Assembly (NCBI RefSeq): GCF_910579375.1
Contig: NZ_CAJTUJ010000027.1
Span: 1 to 19,375, forward strand
Length of the DNA: 19,375 bases
Origin: an uncultured Rikenella sp.
Lineage (GTDB): Bacteria; Bacteroidota; Bacteroidia; Bacteroidales; Rikenellaceae
Reading direction: 5' to 3'
Of the stretch, positions 1 through 7,775 are shown piece by piece. The notes under the pieces are model-generated. The model ran no database searches and was not told the origin of the DNA. It saw only the letters and a list, made by a program, of their open reading frames with translations. Position numbers and translations under genes: made by a program. Positions within the stretch are counted from its first letter, which is position 1, and the number at the start of each line of letters is the position of its first letter.

Positions 1-31
1 GGGGCGAACCTGAATTGCAAAGGTTCGCCCC
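1..31. terminator. Hairpin (likely terminator) at left edge
   Basis: A perfect 10-bp inverted repeat (GGGGCGAACC at 1-10 and GGTTCGCCCC at 22-31) encloses an 11-nt loop. It lies 27 bp beyond the stop of the minus-strand pseudouridine synthase gene, where a terminator is expected. The T-tract for that strand would be left of base 1 and cannot be seen, so its role as terminator is inferred. Confidence 0.6.
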
Positions 32-58
32 GCCGATTTCATTTTCGACCACCGCCGG

Positions 59-952
59 CTAAAAGAGTTCCGAGAATTTCCGAGGCACCGGCGTCGAAAA
101 GTCATGCCGTTTCCCCGTGGTCGGATGGATGAAGCTCAGCACCCCCGCATGCAGCGCCACCCGGCCGATCAACGCCCGCCGCGAACCGTACTTCTTATCG
201 CCGACAATCGGATGACCGATGTACTCCATGTGCGCCCGAATCTGATTCTTGCGGCCCGTCTCCAGCTCCAGCTCCAGCAGTGTCACGTCGTTCCGCGCCG
301 AGTACTTCAACACCCGAAACGCCGTATCGGCCTTCTTCCCCTCCTCGCGGTTCGTCACATAGACCTTCATCGCCTTACTCTCGGTCAGGTAGGTCGAAAT
401 CACCCCCTCGGCCTGCTCCACCCGCCCCTCGACCACCGCATAATATTTCCGCTCCACGACCGTCTCCGTCCAGCTGCTCTGCACCCGGGTCTTCACCTCC
501 TCGCTCTTGGCGAACATCATCAGCCCGGAGGTCTCCCGATCCAGACGGTGCAGGACGAATATCTTGTTCCGCGGATCGTCCTGTTTCACATGCTCGCTCA
601 GGATGCTGTAGGCCGTCTGCATAATCTGCTTGTCGGTCGCCACCGAGAGCAGCCCGTTCCGTTTCTCGACCACGATCAGGTCGTCGTCCTCGTAGACGAT
701 GCGCAACTTCGGATGCGAAATCCCCTCGCGCACCCGCCCCAGATCAACCTCCACCCGATCGCCCGGCACGAGCGGCGTATCGAACTGAGTCGTGATACAC
801 CCGTTCACCGCGACCTGGCGGTGAGCCAGATAGGATTTGACCGTCGTCCGGCTCCGGCCCGAAAAATAGGCGAACAGAAAGGGCAACAACGTACTCCCCT
901 CCTCTACTGCGATCTGTATGCGGCCCGAAGCCGGTTGCGATTTTGTTTTCAT
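59..952 (-). CDS. RluA-family RNA pseudouridine synthase
   Basis: This is a 297-residue enzyme expected to isomerise uridine to pseudouridine in rRNA or tRNA in the cytoplasm. An S4-like RNA-binding segment lies at about residues 20-70, followed by the catalytic domain. The family signature HRLDRETSG is at about 135-143, with the catalytic Asp at about 138, and the later motif GRKNQIRAHM is typical of RluA/RluC/RluD. The ATG at 952 (MKTKSQPASG) is preferred to the ATG 30 bases upstream because a perfect -7 box (TATTTTTG) lies between the two, so the upstream codon would probably not be transcribed. The transcript would then be nearly leaderless. The precise RNA target cannot be told from sequence alone. 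The gene diverges from the porin gene that follows. Confidence 0.93.
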   Translation of the reverse strand: MKTKSQPASGRIQIAVEEGSTLLPFLFAYFSGRSRTTVKSYLAHRQVAVNGCITTQFDTPLVPGDRVEVDLGRVREGISHPKLRIVYEDDDLIVVEKRNGLLSVATDKQIMQTAYSILSEHVKQDDPRNKIFVLHRLDRETSGLMMFAKSEEVKTRVQSSWTETVVERKYYAVVEGRVEQAEGVISTYLTESKAMKVYVTNREEGKKADTAFRVLKYSARNDVTLLELELETGRKNQIRAHMEYIGHPIVGDKKYGSRRALIGRVALHAGVLSFIHPTTGKRHDFSTPVPRKFSELF

Positions 953-957
953 GGGGA

Positions 958-965
958 CAAAAATA
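958..965 (-). promoter_or_regulatory. Bacteroidetes -7 box for the pseudouridine synthase gene
   Basis: The minus strand reads TATTTTTG here, a full match to TAnnTTTG. It ends only 5 bases before the ATG at 952, so the start site falls at or next to the start codon. No convincing -33 TTTG at the usual spacing is seen; a TTTG lies about 14 bp upstream. Confidence 0.5.
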
Positions 966-1130
966 GGGATTTCGCGGCACAAACCCTACCCGCCGCCTCA
1001 TAGAACGCGAACGAACCGACGCCTCTTCCGTCCGCCGGTCGCATCGCCTGTGGCACAAAAATTGTTCCTGCCCAAGGAGGTTTTTATATCCACCTATTTC
1101 ATTATTTACCCATTTAAACCATCTTATTTT

Positions 1131-2468
1131 ATGAAAACCTTCTACACGTTACTGGCCACCGCAGCTCTCGGGCTCGGATCGCTCGGCGCCTGGGCCGACG
1201 ATGCCTCTACCGCCGCCTCCAGCGAAAATCCGCAACGGCACCGCCACGACAAACGCAACACGGTATGGATCATCGGCGCCGATCCGCAAACGGACGACGT
1301 CTGGATGCTGAAAGGCCGGGCGATCGACATCTATGCCCAAACCGTCAAACCGGGGTTCCAACAATCGGGTGTCCCGAATTTCATCATCTCGGATCGGGCC
1401 AACAAGGCGGTGTTCGGGATCGGGGGCTTCGTCAGCTTCCGGACGACGTATGACTGGAGCAATGTGATCCAAAATAAGGACTTCGTGACGTACGACATCC
1501 CGATGATCCAGACGCCGTCGAACAAACAGCGTTTCCGGATGGATGCCAGCACCTCGCGGCTCTTCTTCAAGACCATCGTACACACCAAGGCGCTGGGTAA
1601 CATCGAGACCTACGTCGAAACGGACTTCCGCGGCGGAGACAACGTTCTTCGGTTGCGCGAGGCCTATGTGTCGTTCAAAGGCCTGACGTTCGGTCAGCGC
1701 ACCACGACGTTCGTCGACCTGGACGCTGCGCCGACCACGATCGACTTCCAGGGGCCGAATGCCTATACGTACCAACGGAATCTGATGGTTCGCTACCACT
1801 TGCAGATCAGCCCGAACTGGGAATTCGCGGTAGCGGCCGAAATGCCGGGCGTGAGCGCCACGACTCCGGGCGAAGCGGCCTATATCGTACCTCAACGGGT
1901 TCCGGACTTCCCGGTCTACTTCCAGTACAACTGGGCGCAGGGGCGCAGCCACTTGCGTGCGTCGGGGATCATCCGTACGATGAACTACTACGACAATGTG
2001 AACCTGAGTACCATCACAAAGGTGGGCTGGGGGGCCATGCTGAGCGGTCGGATCGCGCTGAGTCGTGCGGCGAACGTTTTCGGACAGGTGGTCTACGGCG
2101 AGGGGATCGAAAACTACATCCAGGACCTGAACGGCAACGGCTACGACCTGGTTTCGAATCCGCTGCGGAGCGGCCGTTTGCAGACTTTGCCGGCCATGGG
2201 CTGGTTGGCGGGTTTCCAGGTGAATTTCAGCCCGAGCTGGCAGATGAATGCAGCGTACAGTCAGGTAAGCGTATGGAACCGCAACAACTATTTTGCTCAG
2301 GCTCCGGACACTTATCGGTTGTCGCAATACATCGTGGGTAACCTGTTCTACCACATCACTCCGGCTTTCAGCGTCGGCGCGGAATACCTCTACGGCACGC
2401 GCAAGAATGCGGATCATGCCAAAGCGCATGCGAACCGGGCTCAAATGATGGTTCAGTTCAACTTCTAA
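1131..2468 (+). CDS. DcaP-like outer-membrane porin
   Basis: This is a 445-residue protein with a classical signal peptide (MKTFYTLLATAALG...GAWA, cleavage near residue 22). The rest is alternating aromatic/polar beta-strands, ending in Phe (MVQFNF), as in outer-membrane beta-barrels. The stretches around FRMDASTSRLFFKT, LRLREAYVSF and FGQRTTTFVDLDAAPTTIDF resemble DcaP-type trimeric porins, which pass small anionic solutes. The start at 1131 is chosen because it begins the signal peptide; the open frame runs upstream to 918 but without plausible protein. An AAGGAGG at 1074-1080 is about 50 bases upstream and not positioned to serve this start. The substrate is unknown. It is monocistronic and ends at a strong terminator. 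Confidence 0.85.
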   Translation: MKTFYTLLATAALGLGSLGAWADDASTAASSENPQRHRHDKRNTVWIIGADPQTDDVWMLKGRAIDIYAQTVKPGFQQSGVPNFIISDRANKAVFGIGGFVSFRTTYDWSNVIQNKDFVTYDIPMIQTPSNKQRFRMDASTSRLFFKTIVHTKALGNIETYVETDFRGGDNVLRLREAYVSFKGLTFGQRTTTFVDLDAAPTTIDFQGPNAYTYQRNLMVRYHLQISPNWEFAVAAEMPGVSATTPGEAAYIVPQRVPDFPVYFQYNWAQGRSHLRASGIIRTMNYYDNVNLSTITKVGWGAMLSGRIALSRAANVFGQVVYGEGIENYIQDLNGNGYDLVSNPLRSGRLQTLPAMGWLAGFQVNFSPSWQMNAAYSQVSVWNRNNYFAQAPDTYRLSQYIVGNLFYHITPAFSVGAEYLYGTRKNADHAKAHANRAQMMVQFNF

Positions 2469-2496
2469 CGGAGAATTTCCATACCGTAAATCCGGC

Positions 2497-2533
2497 AACG
2501 GGGAGCTGCTTCGGCGTCTCCCCGTTTGTTTTT
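2497..2533 (+). terminator. Intrinsic terminator after the porin gene
   Basis: A perfect 9-bp stem (AACGGGGAG at 2497-2505, CTCCCCGTT at 2518-2526) with a 12-nt loop is followed by GTTTTT. It lies 28 bp past the porin stop, and the EamA gene converges on it from the other side. Confidence 0.9.
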
Positions 2534-2541
2534 AAAGAAAA

Positions 2542-3453
2542 TTATTTACGCCTCTTCTCCGTTTGGAGGATTACGACCACCACCGACCCGATAATCAGAC
2601 TCAACCCCAGCGCACCTTTCCACCCGAACGGCTCCGAAAACCAGAAGACACCCACCAGGACAGCCACCAGCGGTTCCAGCGACCCCAGCACCGAAACGAT
2701 CGTCGACCCCACCCGCTCCACCGCCATCACCAGCGTCAGGTCGGAAATCACCGTCGAAACCAGCGCCAGCACCAGCAGGTTGAACGCCGTCCGCCCGTCC
2801 CGCACCAGCTCGATTCCCGTCGTCATCTCGGCATGCGTAGCAAACATCAACGCCCCCGCCAATAGGATGTAGAAAGTCAGCGGAATCGGATCCATCCGTC
2901 CGATCCCCGACTTATTGACCCCGACAATATAGATCGAATAGGTCACCACCGTGAGCAGCGCCGTCGCAATCCCCTCATAGCTGACCGCGCCGCCCGTCCA
3001 GTTGAGCAGCGCCACTCCGGCGATCGAGACCGCCGACGCTCCGAAAATCCAAATCGACTTCGGTTCGTGATAAAAAGTCATCATAATGAGCGTCACCAGC
3101 ACCGGATAGAGGAAATGGATCGTCGTCGCCACCCCGCTGGGAATCATGCTGTACGACTCCAACAGCCACATCGACGTGGCGGCATAGAACCACCCGAGCA
3201 CCACCAGCTTCGTCCCCTGCCGGAAGTTGATCCGGAAACTCTTTCCCCGCATCGCTCCGATCAGACCGATCAAAATCGTCGCCAGCCCGAAACGGTAAAA
3301 CAAAATCGACGGCCCGGACATCGTCCCCGCCGACAAGATCGGAACGGTGAACAACGGAATCAGTCCGAATGTGGCGGAAGAGATCAACGCATAAGCGATT
3401 CCCCGGGTCTTTCGTGCGGCCTCCTGCCGCGGTGTAGCGACTGTCTTTTTCAT
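2542..3453 (-). CDS. EamA/DMT-superfamily transporter
   Basis: This is a 303-residue inner-membrane protein with about ten hydrophobic helices arranged as two EamA repeats. The second repeat begins near YSIYIVGVN, and the typical late segment SVLGSLEPLVAVLVGVFWFSE is present. Members of this superfamily export or exchange metabolites, and the substrate cannot be predicted. The ATG at 3453 (MKKTVATPRQ) is chosen over the longer open frame to 3657 because the extra N-terminus is Arg/Gly-rich low-complexity and runs through a 9-bp tandem repeat. A -7-like box also sits just upstream of 3453. The C-terminus is basic (QTEKRRK) and cytoplasmic. Confidence 0.9.
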   Translation of the reverse strand: MKKTVATPRQEAARKTRGIAYALISSATFGLIPLFTVPILSAGTMSGPSILFYRFGLATILIGLIGAMRGKSFRINFRQGTKLVVLGWFYAATSMWLLESYSMIPSGVATTIHFLYPVLVTLIMMTFYHEPKSIWIFGASAVSIAGVALLNWTGGAVSYEGIATALLTVVTYSIYIVGVNKSGIGRMDPIPLTFYILLAGALMFATHAEMTTGIELVRDGRTAFNLLVLALVSTVISDLTLVMAVERVGSTIVSVLGSLEPLVAVLVGVFWFSEPFGWKGALGLSLIIGSVVVVILQTEKRRK

Positions 3454-3460
3454 AGCTCCC

Positions 3461-3468
3461 GCGAAGAT
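3461..3468 (-). promoter_or_regulatory. -7-like box for the EamA gene
   Basis: The minus strand reads TATCTTCG, 7 of 8 matches to TAnnTTTG. It ends 7 bases before the ATG at 3453, giving a very short leader like that of the pseudouridine synthase gene. Confidence 0.4.
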
Positions 3469-3481
3469 ACGGATAAATCCC

Positions 3482-3508
3482 GCCACCGGCGCCACCGGCG
3501 CCACCGGC
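3482..3508. repeat. Three perfect copies of a 9-bp tandem repeat
   Basis: GCCACCGGC occurs three times back to back (3482, 3491, 3500) in the divergent intergenic region between the EamA and hemerythrin-domain genes. It lies about 30 bp upstream of the EamA start, in the region where a -33 element would be for that gene. Confidence 0.85.
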
Positions 3509-3536
3509 CGCTGCCGAATTCCCCCATTCGACCAGC

Positions 3537-3573
3537 GTCGATTTTCACATCTGCTCCGAAATCGACATCTTTG
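3537..3573 (+). promoter_or_regulatory. Dyad and -7 box before the hemerythrin-domain gene
   Basis: A perfect 8-bp inverted repeat (GTCGATTT at 3537-3544 and AAATCGAC at 3559-3566) abuts CATCTTTG (3566-3573), a 7-of-8 match to the Bacteroidetes -7 box. The dyad covers the -33 to -7 interval and is therefore a candidate operator. The protein that binds it is unknown. Confidence 0.4.
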
Positions 3574-3601
3574 CACCGAACGAACTCCTCCTGGACTGCC
3601 C

Positions 3602-4297
3602 ATGAAACACCTGCTCTTCTCGGAACACCAGAAGATGGCCGAACTGATCCACACCAACTACCGACTGCTGTTCGTGCTGCCTCGGTTCGGTATCCGGCTC
3701 GGTTTCGGCGAAAAAAGCGTCGGCGACATCTGCCGCGCGCACGACCTCTCGACCAGCCTTTTTCTGCTGGTGTGCCACATCTACACCTTCGACGACTTCC
3801 TGCCCTCACCCGACCAGCTCGATTCATTCACAGCCGAAGAGCTGACCCGCTACCTGCACCGGTCGCACACCGACTACCTCGATAACCAGATACCCGAAAT
3901 CCGGCAACAGGTGCTCACCCTCGCCGCCGGCTGCGAAGCCCGGAACGGACGGATTCTGGAACACTTCTTCGACGACTACAGCCGCGAGGTCATCAGCCAC
4001 TTCAACTACGAAGAGACCGTCGTCTTCCCCTATATCCACAACCTGTCGGAGGGGCGCCTCTCCGACGAAGGCTACTCCATCGGCCAGTTCGAGGAGAACC
4101 ACAGCAACATCGAAGAGAAACTGGGCGACCTGAAAAACATCCTCATCAAATACCTGCCCGACAGCCTGCCCGAAGCGTCGCGCAACCGGTTGCTGCTCGA
4201 CCTTTTCCTGCTGGAAGACGACCTGAGCAAACACTCCCTGATCGAGGATCGCATCCTGGTACCACTGGTCGAACAATTGGAGGAGAAGACGCGATGA
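3602..4297 (+). CDS. Hemerythrin-domain (RIC/YtfE/ScdA-like) di-iron protein
   Basis: This is a 231-residue cytoplasmic protein. Residues about 14-50 (LIHTNYRLLFVLPRFGI...GEKSVGDIC) resemble the short DUF542/ScdA-N domain, but without its usual Cys. The rest is a helical HHE domain with potential iron ligands His86/His89 (HRSH), His121, His133 and Glu137 (HFNYE), His167, and His211 and Glu215 (HSLIE). Their spacing recalls YtfE, which is implicated in repair of iron-sulfur clusters after nitric-oxide or oxidative damage. Its stop overlaps the start of the LuxR regulator (ATGA), so the two are coupled. A role in redox or NO/O2 sensing upstream of that regulator is an inference. Confidence 0.85.
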   Translation: MKHLLFSEHQKMAELIHTNYRLLFVLPRFGIRLGFGEKSVGDICRAHDLSTSLFLLVCHIYTFDDFLPSPDQLDSFTAEELTRYLHRSHTDYLDNQIPEIRQQVLTLAAGCEARNGRILEHFFDDYSREVISHFNYEETVVFPYIHNLSEGRLSDEGYSIGQFEENHSNIEEKLGDLKNILIKYLPDSLPEASRNRLLLDLFLLEDDLSKHSLIEDRILVPLVEQLEEKTR

Positions 4298-4914
4298 ACG
4301 ACCGACCGAACAAAAAAATCCGGCTCGCCATCGTCGAGCCTTCGCCCCTGCTCGCCGCCGGATTGCAGTCCGTGCTGACCGGCACGGGCGGCGAGTTCGA
4401 CCTCTGCGGCCTTTTCGACGAGCTCGACCCGCTGCTCGAACGCGCTCCGATCGTGCGACCCGACCTGGTACTGATCGACCCCGCCGTGATCGACTTTCGA
4501 AAACGGAACACCCTCCACGGCCTATTCGACCGCCTGCCCGAAACGACTTGGGTAGCCGTCGTTTACGGCTTTATCGAGCCGGAGACACTGAAGCAGTACC
4601 ACGGCGCCGTGCACATCTACGACGACCGACCGAAAATCGTCCGCAAGCTGCGCCGGGCCATTGAAGAACGGGCCCGGGAGAGCGACAACGCGACTGGAGA
4701 GAACTACGAACTGACCGACCGCGAGAGCGAGATCCTCGTCTCCGTGGCCAAAGGGATGACCAACAAAGAGATCGCCGACGCGCACCACATCTCGGTACAC
4801 ACCGTCATCTCGCACCGCAAGAACATCAGCCGGAAGACCGGCATCAAAACCGTCTCGGGGCTGACGGTTTACGCCCTGCTGAACAACCTGTTAGACCAGT
4901 CGGAGGTCGAATAA
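4294..4914 (+). CDS. LuxR/NarL-type regulator with degenerate receiver
   Basis: This is a 206-residue DNA-binding protein. The C-terminal GerE/LuxR HTH spans about residues 138-200 (ELTDRESEILVSVAKGMTNK... followed by SVHTVISHRKNI). The N-terminal 125 residues have a receiver-like fold: IRLAIVEPSPLLAAGL, then VLIDP with Asp62 at the phospho-acceptor position. The usual DD acidic pair is replaced by VEPS, so control may not depend on phosphorylation. It overlaps the hemerythrin-domain gene by 4 bp. No sensor kinase is nearby. Being next to the haem operon makes that operon a possible target, but this is only suggested by position. Confidence 0.88.
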   Translation: MNDRPNKKIRLAIVEPSPLLAAGLQSVLTGTGGEFDLCGLFDELDPLLERAPIVRPDLVLIDPAVIDFRKRNTLHGLFDRLPETTWVAVVYGFIEPETLKQYHGAVHIYDDRPKIVRKLRRAIEERARESDNATGENYELTDRESEILVSVAKGMTNKEIADAHHISVHTVISHRKNISRKTGIKTVSGLTVYALLNNLLDQSEVE

Positions 4915-4993
4915 TCGCTCCTCGTCCCACTACCAAAATCGGGGATATCCTCTCCGTTTTTTCCTCACATTTGGGGATTTCCGCCCCGCCCGG

Positions 4994-5041
4994 ATTCGCT
5001 GACCTTTGCGATGTAAAAATCACGCAAAGATGTCAGCGAAT
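4994..5041. promoter_or_regulatory. Long inverted repeat between the regulator gene and hmuY
   Basis: ATTCGCTGAC plus CTTTGCG (4994-5010) pairs with CGCAAAG plus GTCAGCGAAT (5023-5041). This gives 17 pairs interrupted by one 2-nt bulge (5030-5031) around a 12-nt AT-rich loop. TTTATTTTGT follows directly. It could be the terminator of the hemerythrin-LuxR pair, an operator for the hmu promoter, or both. TTATTTTG at 5042-5049 is a 7-of-8 match to a -7 box, with no recognisable -33 element. Confidence 0.6.
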
Positions 5042-5072
5042 TTATTTTGTAAGCCAACTAAATAAATGCCCG

Positions 5073-5125
5073 AGAGCCCCTGTCCCATCCGGAAGCCATG
5101 CCGGAAACGGACAGGAGCTCTTTTT
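5073..5125 (+). terminator. Terminator-like hairpin in the hmuY leader (possible attenuator)
   Basis: AGAGCCCCTGTCC (5073-5085) pairs with GGACAGGAGCTCT (5109-5121), 12 of 13 bases. A second stem sits inside it (TCCGG 5088-5092 with CCGGA 5101-5105). The outer stem runs straight into TTTTTC. It lies 43 bp before the hmuY start and after the candidate -7 box at 5042-5049. If transcription begins near 5056, this hairpin is inside the leader and could end transcription early under some condition. Confidence 0.6.
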
Positions 5126-5167
5126 CATCTCTGCCTTCCCAATCGATTCACAACAAAAAAATATACC

Positions 5168-5758
5168 ATGAAAAAACGTTCGCTCTTTTTCTCGGCCCTT
5201 CTGTGCGCCACGCTGACTTTCACTGCCTGCAAAGACGACAAAGGAGTCACCCCTCCGCCCGCCAGCGGCACATTCACCGTACGCGCGCCCGTTTTCGACC
5301 GTTGGACCTACTTCTCGTTCGAACAAAGCGACACCATTCAGACCGACGGCAGCTATACCGCCCTCGCCGACAGCCGTTCGTGGGATCTCGCTTTCCACCG
5401 AGGCGACATCCGCACCAACGGCGGAGCCTCGGGCCCCGGCCGGGGAGGAGCTTTCAAAACCGAAGCGGCCGAAATGAGCGCCGTGACCGAAAATCCCGCC
5501 GAAGTCACCTACACACCCGACGTCCGGGCCGAGATCACATTCCCGACCATGCGCGAAACCGCCGACCAGTCCCGCAACGAAGTACTCGCCGACTGGTATA
5601 CCAGCTCCGGCATGCCGCCGACCTACGTCGTACACCCCGACATCTACCTGATCCGCACGGCCGAAGGCAAATACGCCAAAGTACGGTTTGAGGACTACAC
5701 CAACGACCTGGGCGAAGGCGGCCACATCACTTTCACATACGAATATCCGGTAAAATAA
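5168..5758 (+). CDS. hmuY: HmuY-family haem-binding lipoprotein
   Basis: This is a 196-residue outer-membrane-anchored or secreted hemophore. The lipobox LTFTAC puts the lipidated Cys at 21 after a short signal peptide. The body has family features: SRSWDLAFHRGDIRTNGG near residues 69-85 and YLIRTAEGKYAKVRFEDY near 160-177. Porphyromonas HmuY binds haem through two His; several Bacteroidales homologues use Met. Met128 and Met149 (SSGMPPTY) lie in the expected region here, but the assignment is tentative. The start at 5168 is chosen for the signal peptide, although the open frame extends to 5066 through the leader hairpin. It is first in the operon, 4 bp before hmuR. Confidence 0.87.
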   Translation: MKKRSLFFSALLCATLTFTACKDDKGVTPPPASGTFTVRAPVFDRWTYFSFEQSDTIQTDGSYTALADSRSWDLAFHRGDIRTNGGASGPGRGGAFKTEAAEMSAVTENPAEVTYTPDVRAEITFPTMRETADQSRNEVLADWYTSSGMPPTYVVHPDIYLIRTAEGKYAKVRFEDYTNDLGEGGHITFTYEYPVK

Positions 5759-5762
5759 GACC

Positions 5763-7772
5763 ATGCGCCACAAAACTCTGCTGATGGTCGGCAGCCTGGC
5801 TCTGCTGGGCCGTCCGGCCCTCTCTGCCAAAGAGAAAACCCCTCCCGGAGGAGCCGACGATCCGCTCTACGACCTGAAATCGGAAGAGATCGTGGTGACC
5901 GCCACCCGCACGCCGAAGCTGCTCAAGGACGCTCCGGTCATCACCCGCGTGATCCGCTCCGAAGAGATCCGGAAAACCGACGCCACCACCGTCAAAGACC
6001 TGCTGGAGCTGGTCATGCCGGGCATCGAATTCACCAGCCACGGCGGCACCGCCAACATCAATCTCGCGGGCATGGGCGCCAACTACGTGCTCTTCCTGAT
6101 CGACGGCGAACGGATCGCCGGCGAAGCCCGCGACAACATCGACTACGACCGGCTGAACGTAGCGAACATCGAGCGGATCGAAGTAGTCAAGGGAGCCGCC
6201 TCGGCCCTCTACGGCTCGAACGCCATCGGCGGTGTGGTGAACATCATCACCAAGAAAGCCACCGAGCCCTGGCAGCTGAACCTCAACGGCCGATACGGAA
6301 GCCTCAACGAACAACGCTACGGCGGCTCGCTGGGCTTCAACACCCGCCGGTTCAACAGTTTCACGACGGGCACCTACAAACACCGCAACAGTTATTCGAT
6401 GACCGACCGGAAATTCTCCTATATCGAATATCCCGACGGCACACAGCAGCCCGACGGCGAGACACTGGGCACGACATATATCTACGGCTACAGCGACTGG
6501 GACATCGATCAGAAATTCGTCATCCGACCGGTCGATCCGCTCACCATGACCCTCGCCGGCACCTACTACAACCACGAACAATACTCCAGCGACAAAGTCC
6601 ACGACCTGTTCCGCGGCTACACCGGCCGGATCCATCTGAACTACGCCGTCAATGAGCGACAGAACATCGAGGCGAGCTACAAATTCGACGAATACGACAA
6701 GTTCGACTACTACCTGCGGTTGGACGAGAAAGACAAAAATTACGTCAACATACAACATACGGCCCGGCTCCAATACAACAACACCTTCCGCAAAGCCGGG
6801 ACACTGACCGCCGGTCTCGAATTTTTCGGCGACAAACTGAACACCTACCAGTTCGACAGCGACGACCCGAAACACTCGACCGAGACCTACGTAGCCTTCG
6901 CCCAGCACGACGTGAACCTCGTTCCGAAACTCAACCTCGTCTACGGCGCCCGTCTCGACTACCACTCGACCTACGGCGCCCACGTCAGCCCGAAAGTCTC
7001 CCTGATGTACAAGCTCCGCCCCATGACCTTCCGGGCCTCTTACGGCGAAGGGTTTAAATCTCCGACGCTCAAGGAGCTGTATACCGACTGGAGTCACCAG
7101 GGGATGTTCCAGCTGATCGGCAACCCCGACCTGATTCCCGAAAAGAGCCGAAACTTCTCCCTGTCGGCCGAATACACACAGAAGCGCGTCTCCGCCTCCG
7201 TCATCGGCTACTACAACCGCATCCGGGACAAGATCTCGACCGTCTGGAATGCCGCAGCCGACTCCTCGTTCTACACCAATATCGGCCGTTCCACCGTGTG
7301 GGGCATCGATGCCAACGTCTCGGTCAAACTCCCCTACGGATTCGGCATCACCGCATCGTACGCCTACATCCACGACTCCCAGCCGGTGGACGGGGTCAAC
7401 ACCTCGACCGCCCGGCCGCACACAGCCACCGTCCGGTTCGAATACGGTCTCAAGCGCCAGAACTACGGACTGGACGTGAACCTGACCGGCCGCATCCTGA
7501 GCGCCGTGACGACCCACACCTTCGACGACGCCTACGTGAATCCGGACGGCACGACGGGAGCCCTCTACCGGCAACGCTACCCGGCCTACACCATGTGGAA
7601 GCTGGTCGTGACCCAACGGCTCCGCAACGCCGTAAGCCTCAGTCTCGGCGCCGACAACCTGTTCGACTACCGGCCCGACGTCCACAGTTTCAACACCTCC
7701 GTCTCGCCGGGAATCACCTTTTTTGCCGGTCTCTCGCTCGACATCGAACAACTCGCCCGAAAAAAACACTAA
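5763..7772 (+). CDS. hmuR: HmuR-like TonB-dependent haem receptor
   Basis: This is a 669-residue outer-membrane receptor that imports haem passed on by HmuY. A signal peptide lies at about 1-22, a TonB-box-like EEIVVTA at 41-47, and a plug domain at about 50-165 ending in the characteristic IEVVKGAASALYGSNAIGG. A beta-barrel follows. The haem-receptor-type region GEGFKSPTLKELY...GNPDLIPEKS lies near 425-460. His93 (TSHGG) and His445 (WSHQG) fall near the places where His95 and His434 are reported in Porphyromonas HmuR; this correspondence is by eye. It lies 4 bp after hmuY and 3 bp before hmuS, so it is surely co-transcribed with them. Confidence 0.93.
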   Translation: MRHKTLLMVGSLALLGRPALSAKEKTPPGGADDPLYDLKSEEIVVTATRTPKLLKDAPVITRVIRSEEIRKTDATTVKDLLELVMPGIEFTSHGGTANINLAGMGANYVLFLIDGERIAGEARDNIDYDRLNVANIERIEVVKGAASALYGSNAIGGVVNIITKKATEPWQLNLNGRYGSLNEQRYGGSLGFNTRRFNSFTTGTYKHRNSYSMTDRKFSYIEYPDGTQQPDGETLGTTYIYGYSDWDIDQKFVIRPVDPLTMTLAGTYYNHEQYSSDKVHDLFRGYTGRIHLNYAVNERQNIEASYKFDEYDKFDYYLRLDEKDKNYVNIQHTARLQYNNTFRKAGTLTAGLEFFGDKLNTYQFDSDDPKHSTETYVAFAQHDVNLVPKLNLVYGARLDYHSTYGAHVSPKVSLMYKLRPMTFRASYGEGFKSPTLKELYTDWSHQGMFQLIGNPDLIPEKSRNFSLSAEYTQKRVSASVIGYYNRIRDKISTVWNAAADSSFYTNIGRSTVWGIDANVSVKLPYGFGITASYAYIHDSQPVDGVNTSTARPHTATVRFEYGLKRQNYGLDVNLTGRILSAVTTHTFDDAYVNPDGTTGALYRQRYPAYTMWKLVVTQRLRNAVSLSLGADNLFDYRPDVHSFNTSVSPGITFFAGLSLDIEQLARKKH

Positions 7773-7775
7773 CCT

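Noticed and set aside
104..1003. 299-codon plus-strand open frame opposite the pseudouridine synthase gene
   Set aside because: It is Arg/His/Pro-rich and an antisense shadow of a well-supported gene.
1074..1080. AAGGAGG as a ribosome binding site
   Set aside because: It is about 50 bases before the porin start with no other start codon in place, and Bacteroidetes rarely use such sites.
4994..5167. Cobalamin riboswitch or Fur box upstream of the operon
   Set aside because: No B12-box-like sequence and no Fur-type palindrome was recognised; only the two simple hairpins are supported.
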